Notes: generated by a model from the letters alone, not told the origin. 64,000 nt of DNA from Fomitopsis serialis (GCF_022376445.1 NW_025954964.1:496001-560000); one strand, 5' to 3'; positions 1-12,523 are shown, counted from the stretch's first letter. Made by a program: numbers and translations.

Positions 1-174
1 TTGCCATATCTGGCGCACTCGTTGGCCACAAGCGCCCATGACGGGAATGGCCGAAACTCAAAATTTCTGGTCATCTCGAGTACTCCGCGTAATCGACCCG
101 CGCACTCTCGCACCCGCCCTTGCGCTCGACCCTAGCTGCCCCTCGTCGCTCACACTCAAAAGCACACAGCAGCC

Positions 175-3107
175 ATGTCTCGATTCTTCCGCGCAGCCGG
201 CGACAGCGACAGCGACTCCGAGTCGTCCTCCGAGGAGGAGCTCATGTCCAGCGACGATGAGGGCGCACCCTCCGCACCCAAGGCCCCCGGGGCCAAGCCA
301 GCCATGTCGCGTTTCCTGCGCACCGCGGGCAGCGATTCCGACTCGTCCGACGATGACGAGAGTGAAAGCGAGGATGAGAGCGAGAACAGCCAGAATGAGG
401 AGCAAGGGCAGCAGAGGCGGAGCCGTTTTCTGCGGACGGACCTGGATGACGACGCGAGCGACGAGGATGTTACGCGGGTGGTCAAGAGCGCGAGGGACAA
501 GCGGTTGGAGGAGATGGAGGCGTGCGGGAAGACGATGGACAATGCGCTAAAGATCAACGACTGGGTCGCCATCTCTAACGGTGCGTCGCAGGCCATCTGC
601 TACGCGCATACAGCCGCTCACGAGAAGCAGAGTTTGACAAGCTGGTGCGCATGGTGCAGCGCCAGCAGAACGTCTCAGAGCCCATCCCGCCTTTCTACAT
701 CAAGCAATTGGTCAATCTGGAGGGCGCGCTGAACACGGCGGTGGCGAAGGAGAAGGAATCGAAGAAGAAGATGAATGCGAGCAATGCCCGCGCGCTCAAC
801 GGAATGAGGCAGAAAGTCAAAAAGGTGACGAAGGAGTACGAAGCCGACGTCAAGCGCTTCCAGGCGGTCAGTCGTTTCAGAGGTAGCCCGTGTCTTCCGC
901 TAATATTGGTTGCACCCTTCTGCCTGCGTATCAACGTCCTGCGTGATTTCACAGGACCCAGAGGCGTTCGAGCGAGAGTACACCGCGATCGTAGCGCCTG
1001 AGGCACCTCCCCCCGTAGCAAGAGCGAGGACAAGGAGGGCCGCCGAGAGTGAAGATGAGAACGCTGAAGATGATGCGTTTACCACTGTCGGCAAGGGCGG
1101 CAAGGCGATGGCCTTCACGCCAGAAAGCATTTTCAAGAACCTGCAGCTTGTGCAGGAGGCTCGCGGGAAGAAGGTTTGTAGATCCTCGTTGGACCTTCAA
1201 GTCAGTCGTCTTACCTTGACACCAGAACACCAACAGGCAAGACCAAATCAGTATCTTGGAGAAGCTGCTTGCCGTCGCTGTGACTTCGTACCAGCGCATT
1301 CGTGTCCTCCTCACCCTGATCTCCGCGCGTTTCGACTACAACTCTTCCGTCGCGACGCACATGCCCATCGAGCTGTGGGTCAACGCGCAGGGCGAAGTGG
1401 ACCAACTGATCGGCATCATCATGCGCGAGCCGCTGTACGTGATCCAAGAGATCACGGAAGACTACGACGATCTTGCGGAGCGGACGCCGGAGACGGAGAA
1501 GGACGGCGTTGTGCGCATCCGCGGGAGCATCATCAGCTTCGTGGACCGCCTCGACGACGAGTTCACGAAGAGCCTGCAGAACATCGACCCGCATGGGACG
1601 GAGTATGTTGACAGGCTTAAGGATGAGAAGGGCTTGTACTGCACGATTTGCCGGTCACAAGCGCTGTACGAGAAGAACAACAGCGAAGACCCCCTCGGTC
1701 GTGTCATCATGCGGCGGTTAGAGCACATTTACTCAAAGGTCCGTAATTACATCAGCAATCCATTTCTAAAGTATACTCACATCTCAAACAGCCGGACGCT
1801 GTCGTTCACGCTCTCGAGTCCACCGTTGCAGCCTCAGATATCAAGCCATCGATCGTCCTGGACGCCGAGGGCGAAACTTCCACCTTGATCCACTCTCTGT
1901 GCATTCATCTCTACAAGTCAAGCAATTCCCTCCTTCGTACCCGTGCCATGCTCTGCCACATCTATCACTACGGCCTCCACAACGACTTCCACACTGCTCG
2001 TGACATGCTTCTCATGTCGCATCTCCAGGAGTCGGTGTACTCTGCCGACGTTGCCACCCAGATCCTCTACAACCGTACCGTCGTTCAGCTGGGACTCGGT
2101 GCGTTCCGATGCGGCCTGATCAAGGAGGCGCAGGCCACGCTGCAGGACATCTTCGCTACGCAGCGGGTGAAGGAGCTCCTTGCGCAAGGCGTGCACCAGC
2201 AGCGCTTCCAGGTCCTCTCACCCGAGCAAGAGAAGGCGGAGCGACAGCGGCAACTGCCCTTCCACATGCATATCAACACCGAGCTACTGGAGGCTGCGTT
2301 TCTTGTTTCGAGCATGCTCGTCGAGATCCCGCTCCTCGCGAGCATCGACTCTGAGGAGCAGAAGCGCAAGGCGATCTCGAAGCCGTTCCGGAGGTTGCTG
2401 GACTTCGCTGATAGGCAGATCTTCACGGGCCCGCCTGAGAGCACGCGGGACCATATCATGCAGGCGAGCAAGGCGCTGCAGAACGGCGAGTGGGAGAAGT
2501 GCCGCGATCTCATCCAGAGCATCAAGATCTGGAGTCTGATGCCTGAGTACACCACCGTGAAGGAGATGCTTGCAAAGTAGGTGTCTTTATTCCACGCATT
2601 ATGTTTCGACTAACGATGTCACGCAGACGTATACAGGAAGAGGGTTTGCGGACATACCTCTTTACGTACGCGCCACACTACACGACGCTCTCGCTCTCGT
2701 TGCTGTCCCGCACCTTCTCTCTTCCTCTCCGCGCTGTGACGTCCATCGTGTCCAAGATGATCTGGACAGAAGAACTGTCTGCGTCTCTCGACCAAGCGGC
2801 CGGCGTTGTCGTCTTCCACCGCATCGACCTGTCGCGCACGCAACAATTGGCATTGAGCCTGGCCGACAAGGTCAACAACATGCTCGAGCAGAACGAGAAG
2901 GCGCTCGACAACAAACTCGGGCTTACTGCTTCGTGGAATGACCGCGCTGACGGCGCGAAGGGCGCAAAGGGCGGTGAGCAGGCTGCCGAGCGGAGACGCG
3001 GCGGCGGCGAGAGGCGGGGCGGGATGCGCGGTGGTGGGCGGGGCAGGGGTGCTCGCTTTGCGCAGGGGCTCGGTAACCAGATGGCGGGCGCGCAGAGGAA
3101 CCGGTGA
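175..3107 (+). CDS. NIP1: Translation initiation factor eIF3 subunit c (Nip1-like)
   Basis: Core subunit of eIF3, which organises the 43S pre-initiation complex in the cytoplasm; the N-terminus of the family contacts eIF1 and eIF5. The start ATG at 175 opens an acidic Ser/Asp/Glu-rich leader with three copies of an S-R-F-[FL]-R motif, as in yeast Nip1. A long helical region follows ([10 protein letters not shown] near 1361, [12 protein letters not shown] near 1893) and a C-terminal PCI-type segment ([14 protein letters not shown], then the exon from about 2626), ending in an Arg/Gly-rich tail ([13 protein letters not shown]). About five introns are visible, for example after AISN (near 580), RFQA (near 868) and IYSK (near 1738). 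The frame is intact across about 2.9 kb, unlike several neighbours. It converges on eIF2B-gamma 200 bp downstream. Assignment is from the family, with high confidence; exact splice sites are inferred. Confidence 0.95.
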
Positions 3108-3307
3108 TCATTGGACGTGTTTATGCGTATACGATTTTGTTATGACTGTGCTTATTGTTTTGTTGTCCACATGCAGCGCGAGACTGTACAAAGAGCATGC
3201 ATGTCTGTCTGGTATTACAATGTATGAGTACTATACACGCATGCATTATGTTTATTCTGCCTCCTGAGTTCGACTAAATCGACCATTCAGTGTTCAGCAC
3301 TCAGCAC

Positions 3308-5258
3308 TCAGTCATCGCTCTCTTCAGACGATGCCTCTTCCTCGGATTGGTCTTCTTCCTCGCTGGACCCACGTCCTGCCGTCCAATCAGAGATGTCGAG
3401 TTTCTCGTTCCGCGTCGTTTCTATGCGATGTGTGAGTTGGTTCCATGGGGAGTAAAAACATAGCACCTACCACCGATACCGATTTCGTATCCGCATTGAG
3501 TGACGCATTTTGACAATTCAGCCTTTCCGCCGACTTTTGTGCCCTTGCCAAGTATGCAACCGTCGAGCTTCGCTCTGCGGTGCACCGTGCACGATGTTCA
3601 GCTATCCGTCTCAGATAAGGAAGAAAACGAAACTGACCCGTCGGCGATGACGCAGTGGTCCTGAATAACGCATCCAGCGATCTTCACCATCTTGCCAATA
3701 ACACAGTGGTTGCCGATGACGGACTTCTTGATGCTCGTGCGCTCCTCGACACGGGTAGAGTGTCCGACCATCGAGTCAGAAGATATCTGCGCCTTCTGGT
3801 CGATCTTGGCCCGACTATCGGAATCAGTCGGCAGTGAATATGTCTGCTGTGACAGGAACTGCGTAGACAATCTTGCCGTGAGCTGCAGTAGCACAGGGCA
3901 GTGGGGAGAATCGCCTACATGGCGGTTCAGATCCAGGTAGGCGTGAAGGTTATTTGCGCGCGCGGCATAGCCCTCTTGGGCGCGGTGAACGACCAAACTC
4001 ATCCGAAGACTCGCTGGTATTCGAGCTTCCTCCTCGTCCTCGTCTAAAACTAGGGACTTTGTGTGTTCCTGGTTCTGGTCATCGGAGGGTGGGCTGTGTA
4101 AAAATTCGTCCTTATGTTGGAGATGCACCGGGGCTTTGCTGTGTAGCGTCGAGTGCTTGAGCGCGAGCTCCTGGGTGAGCGCATTCGTGACCGGATTGAG
4201 AACTGCCAGTGGAGACGTGAATGTATCAGTCTGCAGTTAATGAGACGTGATGAGCAGTATACCTCTACCATACTTCTCCAACTTCGTGCGTTGGTATTGC
4301 GGCTTGCACAACCAAGGGATGAACTCCTCTCGTATTGAGTCAAACTCGACTTCTCCTGCAACGCGTCCAAGACCTGGCGCCGACATGCGTAGACATGGGA
4401 GTCCATGAACGTAGCTGACAACTTCACCCGAGGGTACCTAATCGAGAGCACACGGATCAGCAGGCTACCTGTGCAAGGGCCAATCAGCATACTTGGAAAG
4501 CAAGCTCATCCGGAGCTCCAGATCTTCACTATTCCTGTCTGCGTCATCAGGCGTGTCAATGTGCAGCAGTGTCTCCGACCGCTCGTCCCACACGATCGGG
4601 GTGGGTGTTGGGACGAGACCCCACTCATCCGTGCTGCTGCCCTTGTCTGGTCTGCGACCTTCGTAGAAGAATGCTGTGGCAATAGCCCCATCATAGGTGG
4701 ATTCAGTTCTGAACTTGTTTAGAATCTGGGTGAGGGAAAGCGTAGGTGGCGGGACGAAGTCACAAGGGAGGAGCACGAAGTCTTGTTTGATTCGATGTGC
4801 GAAATGTCTGAGGAGCGCGCCCGTTCCTACGCTTAGATCTTGTGATTCCTCGAATGTCTGAAGGTCAATCTGGAGCGAAGGGAAGGACGCGGAGGAGTCT
4901 GATTGAATATAGTTTGAAAGTGCCGCGCGGTGCGATGTTGGGCAGATGAGGAGCACGTCTATACATTATGCCGTGAGCAGCATTGACGCGTCAAGGTCAA
5001 GTCCACATACCTTTGATTCCCGATTGTTCTAGCCACACGAGGGGATACTCGAGCATAGGTTTGTTCGCAATGGGCAGCAAAGCCTTTGGACTGGGCTCGT
5101 CTCCATAATTCCCGGTCAGAGGAAGGAGCCTGGGTAGTTGTGAGCGGCGAATGTATCAACGATATGACCTCAAATGCGCACTCGTTGCCGAATCCCGCGA
5201 GGACGACGGCGAGGAACTCTGGAGGGATGAGTTTTGCGGATGACTCGTCGAGGTCCAT
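3308..5258 (-). CDS. GCD1: Translation initiation factor eIF2B subunit gamma (Gcd1-like)
   Basis: Part of the catalytic half of eIF2B, the guanine nucleotide exchange factor that recharges eIF2. The start ATG at 5258-5256 is followed by PPEFLAVVLAGFGNE, then after a short intron the nucleotidyltransferase-like signature PKALLPIANKPMLEYPLVWL. Further exons carry FDSIREEFIPWLCKPQYQR and then a left-handed beta-helix of hexapeptide repeats (KKSVIGNHCVIGKMVKIAG near 3700-3750). The C-terminus is acidic (SSEEEDQSEEE), ending with TGA at 3310-3308. About seven introns. One frame break without an intron lies at an AAA run (4342-4344, TTT on the coding strand); adding one base to the run restores the conserved reading, so I treat it as a sequence error. 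It shares a 216 bp divergent promoter with the kinase at 5475. Confidence 0.93.
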
Positions 5259-5474
5259 GGTCAAGTTGTGCTGTGGCTGCTTTCCGTTCGGCCAATCGAG
5301 ATCCCGGATCGTGATGCGGGCGCTCGTGCAGTCGATCGCTCGTTCGCTGTGCTCCTCGTCCCAGGCCGTCTCTCCCCTCCGCCATCCTCCTCTCGCCCAT
5401 GCACGACGACAGCCTCGACGAGGAGGACTATCTCTCAAGCCGGCGCCCACACACTCTGCCTTTGACCCTCCGAT
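5259..5474. promoter_or_regulatory. Divergent promoter between eIF2B-gamma and the GC kinase
   Basis: The 216 bp between the two start codons must hold both transcription starts. It is GC-rich with pyrimidine-rich patches (around 5367-5400) and no obvious TATA box. Inferred from gene layout only. Confidence 0.5.
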
Positions 5475-8391
5475 ATGCCGCCATCAGTCTCTGTACACCA
5501 GCTCTACAGACGTCTCGAGACCGTCGGCAAGGGTGCTTATGGCTCGTTCACAAAGGCGTCGACATCGCCACCGGAAACGTCGTTGCACTCAAGATCATCA
5601 ACCTCGACACCGAGGATGACGACGTTGGCGACATCCAGCGCGAGGTGCCCTTCTCACCCAACTACGTGACGCTCCGAACATCACCCATTACTATGGCTGC
5701 CACCTCGATGGTCCGCGCGTCTGGATCGTCATGGAGTACGCACAAGGAGGCAGCGTCCGCACGCTCATGAAGGCATGCAAGGACGGCGTCGTTGAGGAGA
5801 AGTACGTCTCTGTCATTATGCGTGAAGTCCTCGCCGCTTTGAGTTACCTGCACAAGTCCTCCATCATACACCGTGACCTCAAGGCCGCTAACATCCTCAT
5901 TACTGCCACCGGAAAGGTCATGATCTGTGACTTTGGTGTATCCGCTCTCCTGGTGACCGCCTCAAGCAAGCGAAACACACTCGTCGGGACTCCTCACTGG
6001 ATGGCTCCCGAAGTTGCCCAAGGTTCTGCCTATGACACCAAGGCAGACATCTGGAGCTTAGGAATTGTGATATACGAGATGGTCAAGGGCTCTGCGCCCA
6101 ACTCACATATGATGGATCAGGCGAAACTTATTCAAATGCTCCCGCGAATGAAGCCTCCTCGGCTCATCGAAGGCGAGGGAAGTAAAGAGATGAGAGAGTT
6201 TGTCGCACACTGCTTGAGAGAGTCCCCAAATGATGTAAGCATTTCTTGTTCTGCCTGAGTTGAATAACACTGAAAGGAAAGCACAGCGTCTTAACGCCGA
6301 TGACCTTTCAAAGACGAAATGGATAAAGACTGTAGCAAAGGTCCCGGTAACAACCTTGAAAGACCTCATCCTGCGATACGACACCTGGACACAGGGCGGC
6401 GGGACGCGTGCCAGCATTGCGGATTCCTTGCCGTGGGAGCAAGAAGAGCTGAGAGAGTATGTGGTGTTATGCTCTCGTATTGATCATCCGCTGAGAAGCG
6501 CCTCAGCTCGCTTCCGGACGACAACCTAGAGGACCACGACGACTGGCAGTTCGACACCGTTCGTGGACGACCATCACTGGACGTTGGACAGCCAGATACA
6601 GATACAAGTCTCCTCGTTGCAGACGACGACTCTTCCTCCTACCCTACAATTAGGCCACCAGTATCGAAGGTCCCACCAACATTGCGAATGCTGTTCGAAG
6701 ACGACAGTGCTGGCACCGCGGCGGACCCATTCCGCATACCGGGCATGGACCAGTCTCAGACAGATTCCCTTCTCAGCTCGTTGTCTCCCGCTCGCGGTCG
6801 TAGTCCATTCAAGCCTCCAGCATCAATCGATATGAATGCCGAGTCTCCGGATACCGCCAAACAGGCTGACTTTCAGCTCCACCACGAACGTCGACCCCCC
6901 GCGGGAAGTCGAAGCTGGGGCACGCCTCTCGAAAGGATGACGGGGATGACCCGTTACCTTCGTTGGGACCTGGTATCCCTTTGGGTAGCTCGTCTGGCCC
7001 ACTGAGTGCCCCAGCATTTGATAGCGGGAGGCTACCCAGATCGACCCCCAATTATCGCGAAGTGCGCTCCACCCGCGGGTTCGCGGACATCGAGATCCCC
7101 GACCTCTCTGACGATTCCTTTTTCAACATCCCCGCTGACCCTTCCGTCTCTACACCTCCCATCGTCCTCTCATCCTCATCACCAGAGCGCCCATTAGATC
7201 GCCCGACTCTGAGTCGAAAGCGATCGCATAGTAACGTGTCCAACTCGGTTCCCTCGCCTTTCAGAAGCACCCTGGAAAGGATAGCACCCCTCCACCGTCA
7301 TCTGGCTTCCGTTTCCCCGCCGTTCCTGGCCCGTCGACAGAGGGGAACCGAAGCGCGCCTTCTCCACTGCCGACTTTCGACCTGCCGTCAGGTCACCGCC
7401 GCCGATCCCCCACCCACACGAGTGTGTCGACAATTGACAGCATTTCATCCGCCACGCATCAGATGACCCACTCTGTAGACACTGCACTCCTACCGAAGCG
7501 GCTTGCCTCGCCAGGCGGGTCGCTGCCCGCACTTCCAACATGACGCGGTCGCGCTCAGCTATGGCCACATCGGAGAGTCCCATGCTGAGTCTAGTGCTGA
7601 GGGAGTGGTCTTGTGCGGAAGCCGAGTTTGAATCGGCTTGCGTCTGTAGCGATAATGGAAACTGTGCCACCCACGCCTCCTCCGAAACCGTATGCTCGAA
7701 ATCGGGACGGGAGGGGCGGCAGCATCACTGACGGCGCGCAGTTGAAGGATGTGCTGAAGGTTCGTTTCGACCTACCATTAATAGCCAGTGCTAACTGCAG
7801 TATTATCCTAGATTCCTACACTGACAAGCGAGCACAAGCTTGGCATGCCAGACCTGCTCCCGCCCTCACCATCCGTACTGATCCCTCCCCGACCTTCTCA
7901 CTCTCCTAGCCCGTTCAGCTTTCCGCCAGTGGACATGTCAACGGAACTCCCGCTCTCCAACTCCGCCGCGTCTTCGTCAACAACCTCGCTCAGCTCTCTC
8001 TCCTCCCAGATGAACAGTCCTTCAGCGACGTCCGCCTCGGCACCGCAGACTCGTCCACCTCCTATACGCAATCAACATCCCACTCGCGCTCGCTCTCGCT
8101 CTCTCACGGTTCCTTCCCGACCCTCCCCATCCGAGCGACCTCACCGGCCCACCAGTGCAGCCGCTTGACTTCGGCGCGCTGTACAAGCCACGACGCGACG
8201 CACGCTGCCTGGCCCACACCGTCGACGACCTCGCGCAGTGGCTCTCCGTCGTGGAAGTCGGGCTCTCGCACCTGCTGGACAAGGGAAACCAGGACACGAT
8301 CCAGGAGGAACAGGAGCAGGACAACACGGACGAGGACGACATCCCACCGTCCCTCCGCCAAATGGCGCAGGTCGCCAACGGGTCCTCCTAG
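5475..8391 (+). CDS. Ste20-family germinal-centre protein kinase (Nak1/Kic1-like)
   Basis: Serine/threonine kinase of the GC-kinase group; fungal relatives act in the MOR/RAM polarity and cell-separation pathway. Visible kinase motifs: glycine loop GKGAYGS, VALKIINLDTEDDD with the catalytic Lys, catalytic loop HRDLKAANIL (near 5870), DFGVSALL (near 5930), activation segment GTPHWMAPEV (near 5990) and WSLGIVIYEMVKG. The kinase core is followed by KWIKTVAKVP and a long Ser/Pro-rich region; a short conserved-looking C-terminal segment (DDLAQWLSVVEVGLSHLLDKGNQ) ends with TAG at 8391. The N-lobe has two frame breaks about 100 bp apart, at 5545 and 5647, each consistent with one base lost from a CC or GG run; no intron fits. 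An upstream in-frame ATG at 5399 belongs to a different frame and is less likely. Middle-region splicing is uncertain. Confidence 0.85.
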
Positions 8392-8556
8392 CCAGTATAT
8401 TATCGCATCTATATTCGATTCATTCTGGAGTTGCGTTCTGACGTGCACTCGTGATGGTATGTTTGCGTTTGAGTGCCTGACACTTGTAATGCGGTCTGTA
8501 TGCATAATACACACAATAATCTAGCCAATAATCTGCAGTCTACACCGTCCAGGACG
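8392..8556. terminator. Convergent 3' intergenic region
   Basis: A 165 bp AT-richer spacer between the kinase stop and the APS kinase stop; it must hold both polyadenylation regions (for example AATACACACAATAATC near 8506). Inferred from orientation. Confidence 0.4.
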
Positions 8557-9400
8557 TTAGATGAACCCATTTTGTACGAGGTATTCGGATATGATGCGGA
8601 CGGCCTCGGCGACGTCGCACTGGTCCGTCCTGATGTGGATCTCTGGGCTCTCCGGGGGCTCGTATGGCGCTGAGATACCAGTGAACTCTGCGCACGATGT
8701 CAGACTAAGCCGTAACCCGTCACCGTTCATATACTCACCTTTGATCTCTCCTGCTCGCGCTTTCTTGTACAACCCCTTGGGATCCCGCTGCTCGGCGACC
8801 TGTAGTGGCGCGTCGACGTACACTTCGACGAAGCCCAGCCCCGCCTTCTCGTGCAGTTCCCGTGCGCCCGTTCGGTCTGCGCGGTACGGCGAGATGAACG
8901 CGGTGATGGCGATGCAGCACGAGTCCGCAAACAGTTTAGAGACCTGTAGCGCATTGGCTGACCATCGGAAGGACAAGTAGCGAGCGAAGACCGACCTCGC
9001 CTATCCGGCGGATGTTCTCGTTCCGCGACTTCTCGTCGAAGCCCAGGTCCTTGTTCAGCCCGAACCGGACGTTGTCCCCGTCGAGCCGATACGCGAACTT
9101 GCGCAGGTGGAGGAGGTGCTGCTCGAGCGCGCACGCGATCGTCGACTGTCGCGCGGGTGGAGAGGGACATGGTGGAGACTCAGTACTCGGCCGGCGGTGC
9201 GCAATCGGGGGGGGATGGCGGAAGGGCGAGGGCGTACCTTGCCGCTCGCGCTCAGGCCGGTGAGCCAGATTGTGACGCCCTTCTGCTTCAGCAGCTCCGC
9301 ACGCTCGGGGCCGTCGACGGAACCTGTGCAGGTCATGAAGCTCGTCCGACCGCGAGCGGTTCTGCTGCTCACCGGGGTGGAATGTGATGTTGGTAGCCAT
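8557..9400 (-). CDS. MET14: Adenylylsulfate (APS) kinase
   Basis: Phosphorylates adenosine 5'-phosphosulfate to PAPS in sulfate assimilation (cytosol). ATG at 9400-9398 begins [10 protein letters not shown], the usual fungal N-terminus. Exon 2 has the P-loop segment [10 protein letters not shown], continuing after an intron with [11 protein letters not shown]; then [36 protein letters not shown], and [24 protein letters not shown], all signature segments of APS kinase. It ends LVQNGFI and TAA at 8559-8557. Four short introns are clear, and no frame break is needed. Its length (about 200 residues) matches the family. Confidence 0.96.
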
Positions 9401-9836
9401 TGGGATGTTCCCGGGGGCTGCAGAGTATTTTGATGTAGAGTGGCCCTACGAGAGCGTAGAGACAAGCGGAAATTGAGCGGGCTGGGATTGCGCGATGATG
9501 AGGATGGACGAGTGGGTGAGCGATGTATGCGCCAGGCACGTGGACGCGAAAACCCCAGTGATCGAGATCTTGCGGCCAATCTCACCCACCCCAGATTCAC
9601 CGACAATCCACAGCAAGACCCAATTTGAATGATGACATTTCCGCGACCAAATGAACAGCACATATCGCAGACAACCTCCAGGAGCTATCTAAGCCACACC
9701 CAGTGAGCCGCAATCCAGGACCCCAGGTCCTGAGGCCGCACGCTACATTGCCGTAGGATACCCAATGAATAACGACGAGAGCAAGTATACTAGAGACACA
9801 AGGTGAAACAACATGATATGCCCGGAGAGATTCAGA
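9401..9836. other. Intergenic region, no gene seen
   Basis: 436 bp between the APS kinase start and the stop of pyroglutamyl-peptidase copy A, both on the minus strand. It should contain the MET14 promoter; I see no conserved coding segment and no clear sulfur-response site. Confidence 0.4.
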
Positions 9837-10984
9837 CTACTGGGTCAGCTGGCTGCATATCCGCACCAGGACAATCTTAATCGCCTCCGTGACGTGCCTG
9901 GTGCTGAGCGGCTGGTTGACGGGTGGGCAGTGCATCGCGAGGACGGGCGTGCTCTTCGCGGGGCTTCCCCGGTGGTCCTTCGACTTCTCCTGCTTCGACG
10001 ACACGCGCTTTGCCTCCGCGAGCGAGCAGTAGTACGCAAAGTCGCAGAGATAGTGGCCTGCGTCCATCGACGTGTATACTCTCTGCAGGGGCATTAGACG
10101 GCAGTTCAGAGAGGGAGTGACATTGAGCGAACGCACCCTCATCGCATCCTCTGGATCCTCCTCCATCTCAATCTCCTTCAGGAAATGAACCAGCTTCGCG
10201 ACGTCGACCTCGGAGTGGATCTCCTCCGGGAAGTTGTCGTAGCTCTTTCCAAAGCCACGAATGGGCGGGATCTCAGGGCCATCGCTGTGGCCGTGGCCGT
10301 CCGCGGGCACTGCAGACGACATGACGCCCTGCAGGTGCATCTCCATCCGCTCGATCTCGGACGCCTCCGGGGTCGGCGTAGGGCCGTCCTTGGGGAGGCT
10401 CGGGGCGTACTCGCCCTCCGCGTCCTTCATCGCGTAGCCGTGTCTGTGGGCGAGCCGTTCCAAGCGCAGAGGGCCGCGGCCAGCGAGGGCGACGTGGAGC
10501 ACGAAGTCGTAGCCGTTCTCCGGGGGAGGCGGCATGAGCAGGGTGGGATCGTTGTTGGGCGGCAGGATGGGCGGGCGGGCGTGGAGGCTCGGGACGGTGG
10601 CAAGGACGCCTGCGTAGGTCATGGGGATCTGGGCGCAGGTGATGTGGATGGGCTGGGGGTCGTCTGGACGGACTGCGCGAACTCCATGTCGTCGGTGATG
10701 ATGGCGAACTCGTCGTCGTCATCGTGGACGGCCGGCTGTGCCTGGGTGTGGAGGACGGCGTTGTGGAGGGGCGGATGGCGAGCCAGGAGGGGTTCTCGTT
10801 GAAGTTGCGGAACGGCTGGGGGGAGTGAGTGCTCGCGACACGACGGGGAGAAAGGGTACGAACGCACTCCGAAGCCGGTGAGGAGGACGCGGATGGCGTG
10901 GGGGTCGACGGGCGGGGCAGGCTGGAGCATGGGGGCAGCAGCGGGCGGGTCGAGGGAAGGAAGGGCAGCTCTGAGGGTGTCCAT
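9837..10984 (-). CDS. Pyroglutamyl-peptidase I-like cysteine peptidase, copy A
   Basis: Peptidase family C15, which removes N-terminal pyroglutamate from peptides. Visible: IRVLLTGFG then, after an intron, PFRNFNENPSWLAIRP; FVLHVALAGRGPLRLE; the catalytic-cysteine segment DAGHYLCDFAYYC; and the histidine segment LAMHCPPVNQPLS; stop TAG at 9839-9837. Compared with copies B and C it has a longer linker between RGPLRLE and GFGKSYDNFPEE, and a longer DDDDEFAI insert. The start is uncertain: ATGs at 10990, 10984 and 10930 are possible, and homology with copy C favours 10930. Two frame breaks fall in runs of G (10655-10659 and 10768-10771); one added base in each restores the conserved frame. First of three paralogues in 3.8 kb. 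Confidence 0.87.
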
Positions 10985-11560
10985 CCGCATTTGCTCAGTG
11001 CTGCGTTCCAACAACCGCCGCCGCTGCCTCGCCCCGTCCATCACCCCTGTCACGCGTCACACCCTCGACTCTCCGCTCCCCTCTCCCCCGCACCATCTCC
11101 TCCATCCACACACCGTCCGCCCGCTGTGCCTGCGTTCTCTGTGCTGGCCGCGCTCCGTAGACGACATTCATCGTTGCTCTAGCCTGGAGACGCGCATTGT
11201 GACAAGTCACACTATCCTCAGTCTTGTCGGGTAGGCTGCTGCTTGCTAATCGTGCGGCACGTCGGCGAATGGCTCATTGAGGACGTGATACTTATCCACC
11301 AGTTGATTTGAACAGGGCACGCCCTGACCTGGGCTGACACCGTCTGCCGTGACTTCAATGAGAAGACGACCTGGCGCCTGGGCATTCGTATTCAGTGACG
11401 GCTTTGGGACGGTGATAGACTCTCCCGTGGGACCCATCCAGCCATGCGATGCACACAACAGCTAAGTAGGTCCCGTTAGAGTGTCCTGACATCCCACGCC
11501 GTCTTGTCCGCAACGCTCATTGACGTCCGTCCCCGGGATCCCCACGCATTGACCTCCAAG
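10985..11560. promoter_or_regulatory. Divergent intergenic region between peptidase copies A and B
   Basis: About 576 bp between the start regions of two oppositely oriented peptidase paralogues. It includes a strongly pyrimidine-rich stretch (about 11040-11150, many CCTC/TCCC words on the plus strand). A 70-codon minus-strand open frame at 11246-11458 has no recognisable similarity and I do not call it. Confidence 0.35.
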
Positions 11561-12523
11561 ATGCCTGGGCCTGAAGAATCTCCGGCGGGCGACACCCTCC
11601 CGGATCCAGCTCCTTTGTACGTCCTTGTGACGGGGTACGGTGTACGTCCCTGCCTCCAATCGCGCTCGCCATCGATCCTCTGAATCATGTCCGAACGCCT
11701 AGCCCTTCTCCACCTACGAGGTGAACCCTTCCTGGCTCGCCGTCAAGCCGCTGCACGACACGTCCCTCCGCACCCTCGACGCCTCCGCCCGGCCCATCCA
11801 CATCACCGCGCTCGAAGTGCCCGTCACCTACACGGACGTCCTCTCCCTCACCCCCGGCTTCCACTCACGCCCACCCGTCCTGCCGGCGCCGCCCAACGAA
11901 CCTACTTCCGCCTCCTCTCGGCCGCCCGCGCACGGCTTCGACTTCGTCCTGCACGTCGGCGTGGCGGGCTCCGGGCCCATGCGCGCCGAGAAGCGCGGGC
12001 GGAAGGTTGGGTACAACTCGCCGGACGCGGAGGGTAGGCTCTGTCCTGCTATCCCGACCGATGGGGACGGGGACGAGGGCGCGCGGAACGCTACGCCGTC
12101 GCCAGGCGTGCTGCACAGATTCGCGCGCAGTCTGTATGCATACCTGAAATCGCCCACGCGAGGATTCGGGAAGGGATACGAGGACTTCCCAGAAGAACTG
12201 TTCACCAAAGTGAACACGGAAGGGTTGCTCCAATATCTGAAGGAGACTGGTTTCACGGTACGCCTATGCCATCTGTCCTCGCTGCAGGAGAATAACCCGC
12301 GGGTGTCAAGCAAATCGTGCCGTCGACGGATGCGGGGCTGTATCTCTGCGAGTTCATCAACTACTGCTCGCTCGCGGAGGCGAAGCGGGCCGCGCCAAAG
12401 AATGAGAGCGGGAAGGCTACGCCGACATTGTTCCTGCATTGTCCGCCCGTCGATCAGCCGCTGAGCACGCAGGACGTCACTGCGGTGTTGCAGAAAGTCG
12501 TGTCTTGGGTCTGTAGCCAATGA
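11561..12523 (+). CDS. Pyroglutamyl-peptidase I-like cysteine peptidase, copy B
   Basis: Peptidase C15. The ATG at 11561 gives a short leader ending YVLVTGYG; an intron (about 11642-11702) leads to PFSTYEVNPSWLAVKPLH. Then FDFVLHVGVAGSGPMRAEKRG (region of the catalytic Glu), GFGKGYEDFPEELF, and after a second intron at about 12258-12310 the catalytic-Cys segment STDAGLYLCEFINYCS and the His segment LFLHCPPVDQPLS; stop TGA at 12521-12523. The frame is fully intact, making this the reference copy for interpreting the breaks in A and C. Two introns. Function is inferred from the family; substrate not shown. Confidence 0.93.

Noticed and set aside
175..596. Long open frames in other registers over the eIF3c acidic exon
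   Set aside because: They are shadows of the Ser/Asp/Glu codon bias; only the frame from 175 matches eIF3c.
5541..5650. Programmed ribosomal frameshifting in the GC kinase
   Set aside because: Two breaks of the same sign 100 bp apart, no slippery heptamer, and the same run-shortening signature in many unrelated genes; sequence error is simpler.
11246..11688. Two minus-strand open frames of about 70 codons each beneath peptidase copy B
   Set aside because: They lie in different registers, partly antisense to the first exon of copy B, have no recognisable motif, and no splice pair joins them convincingly.
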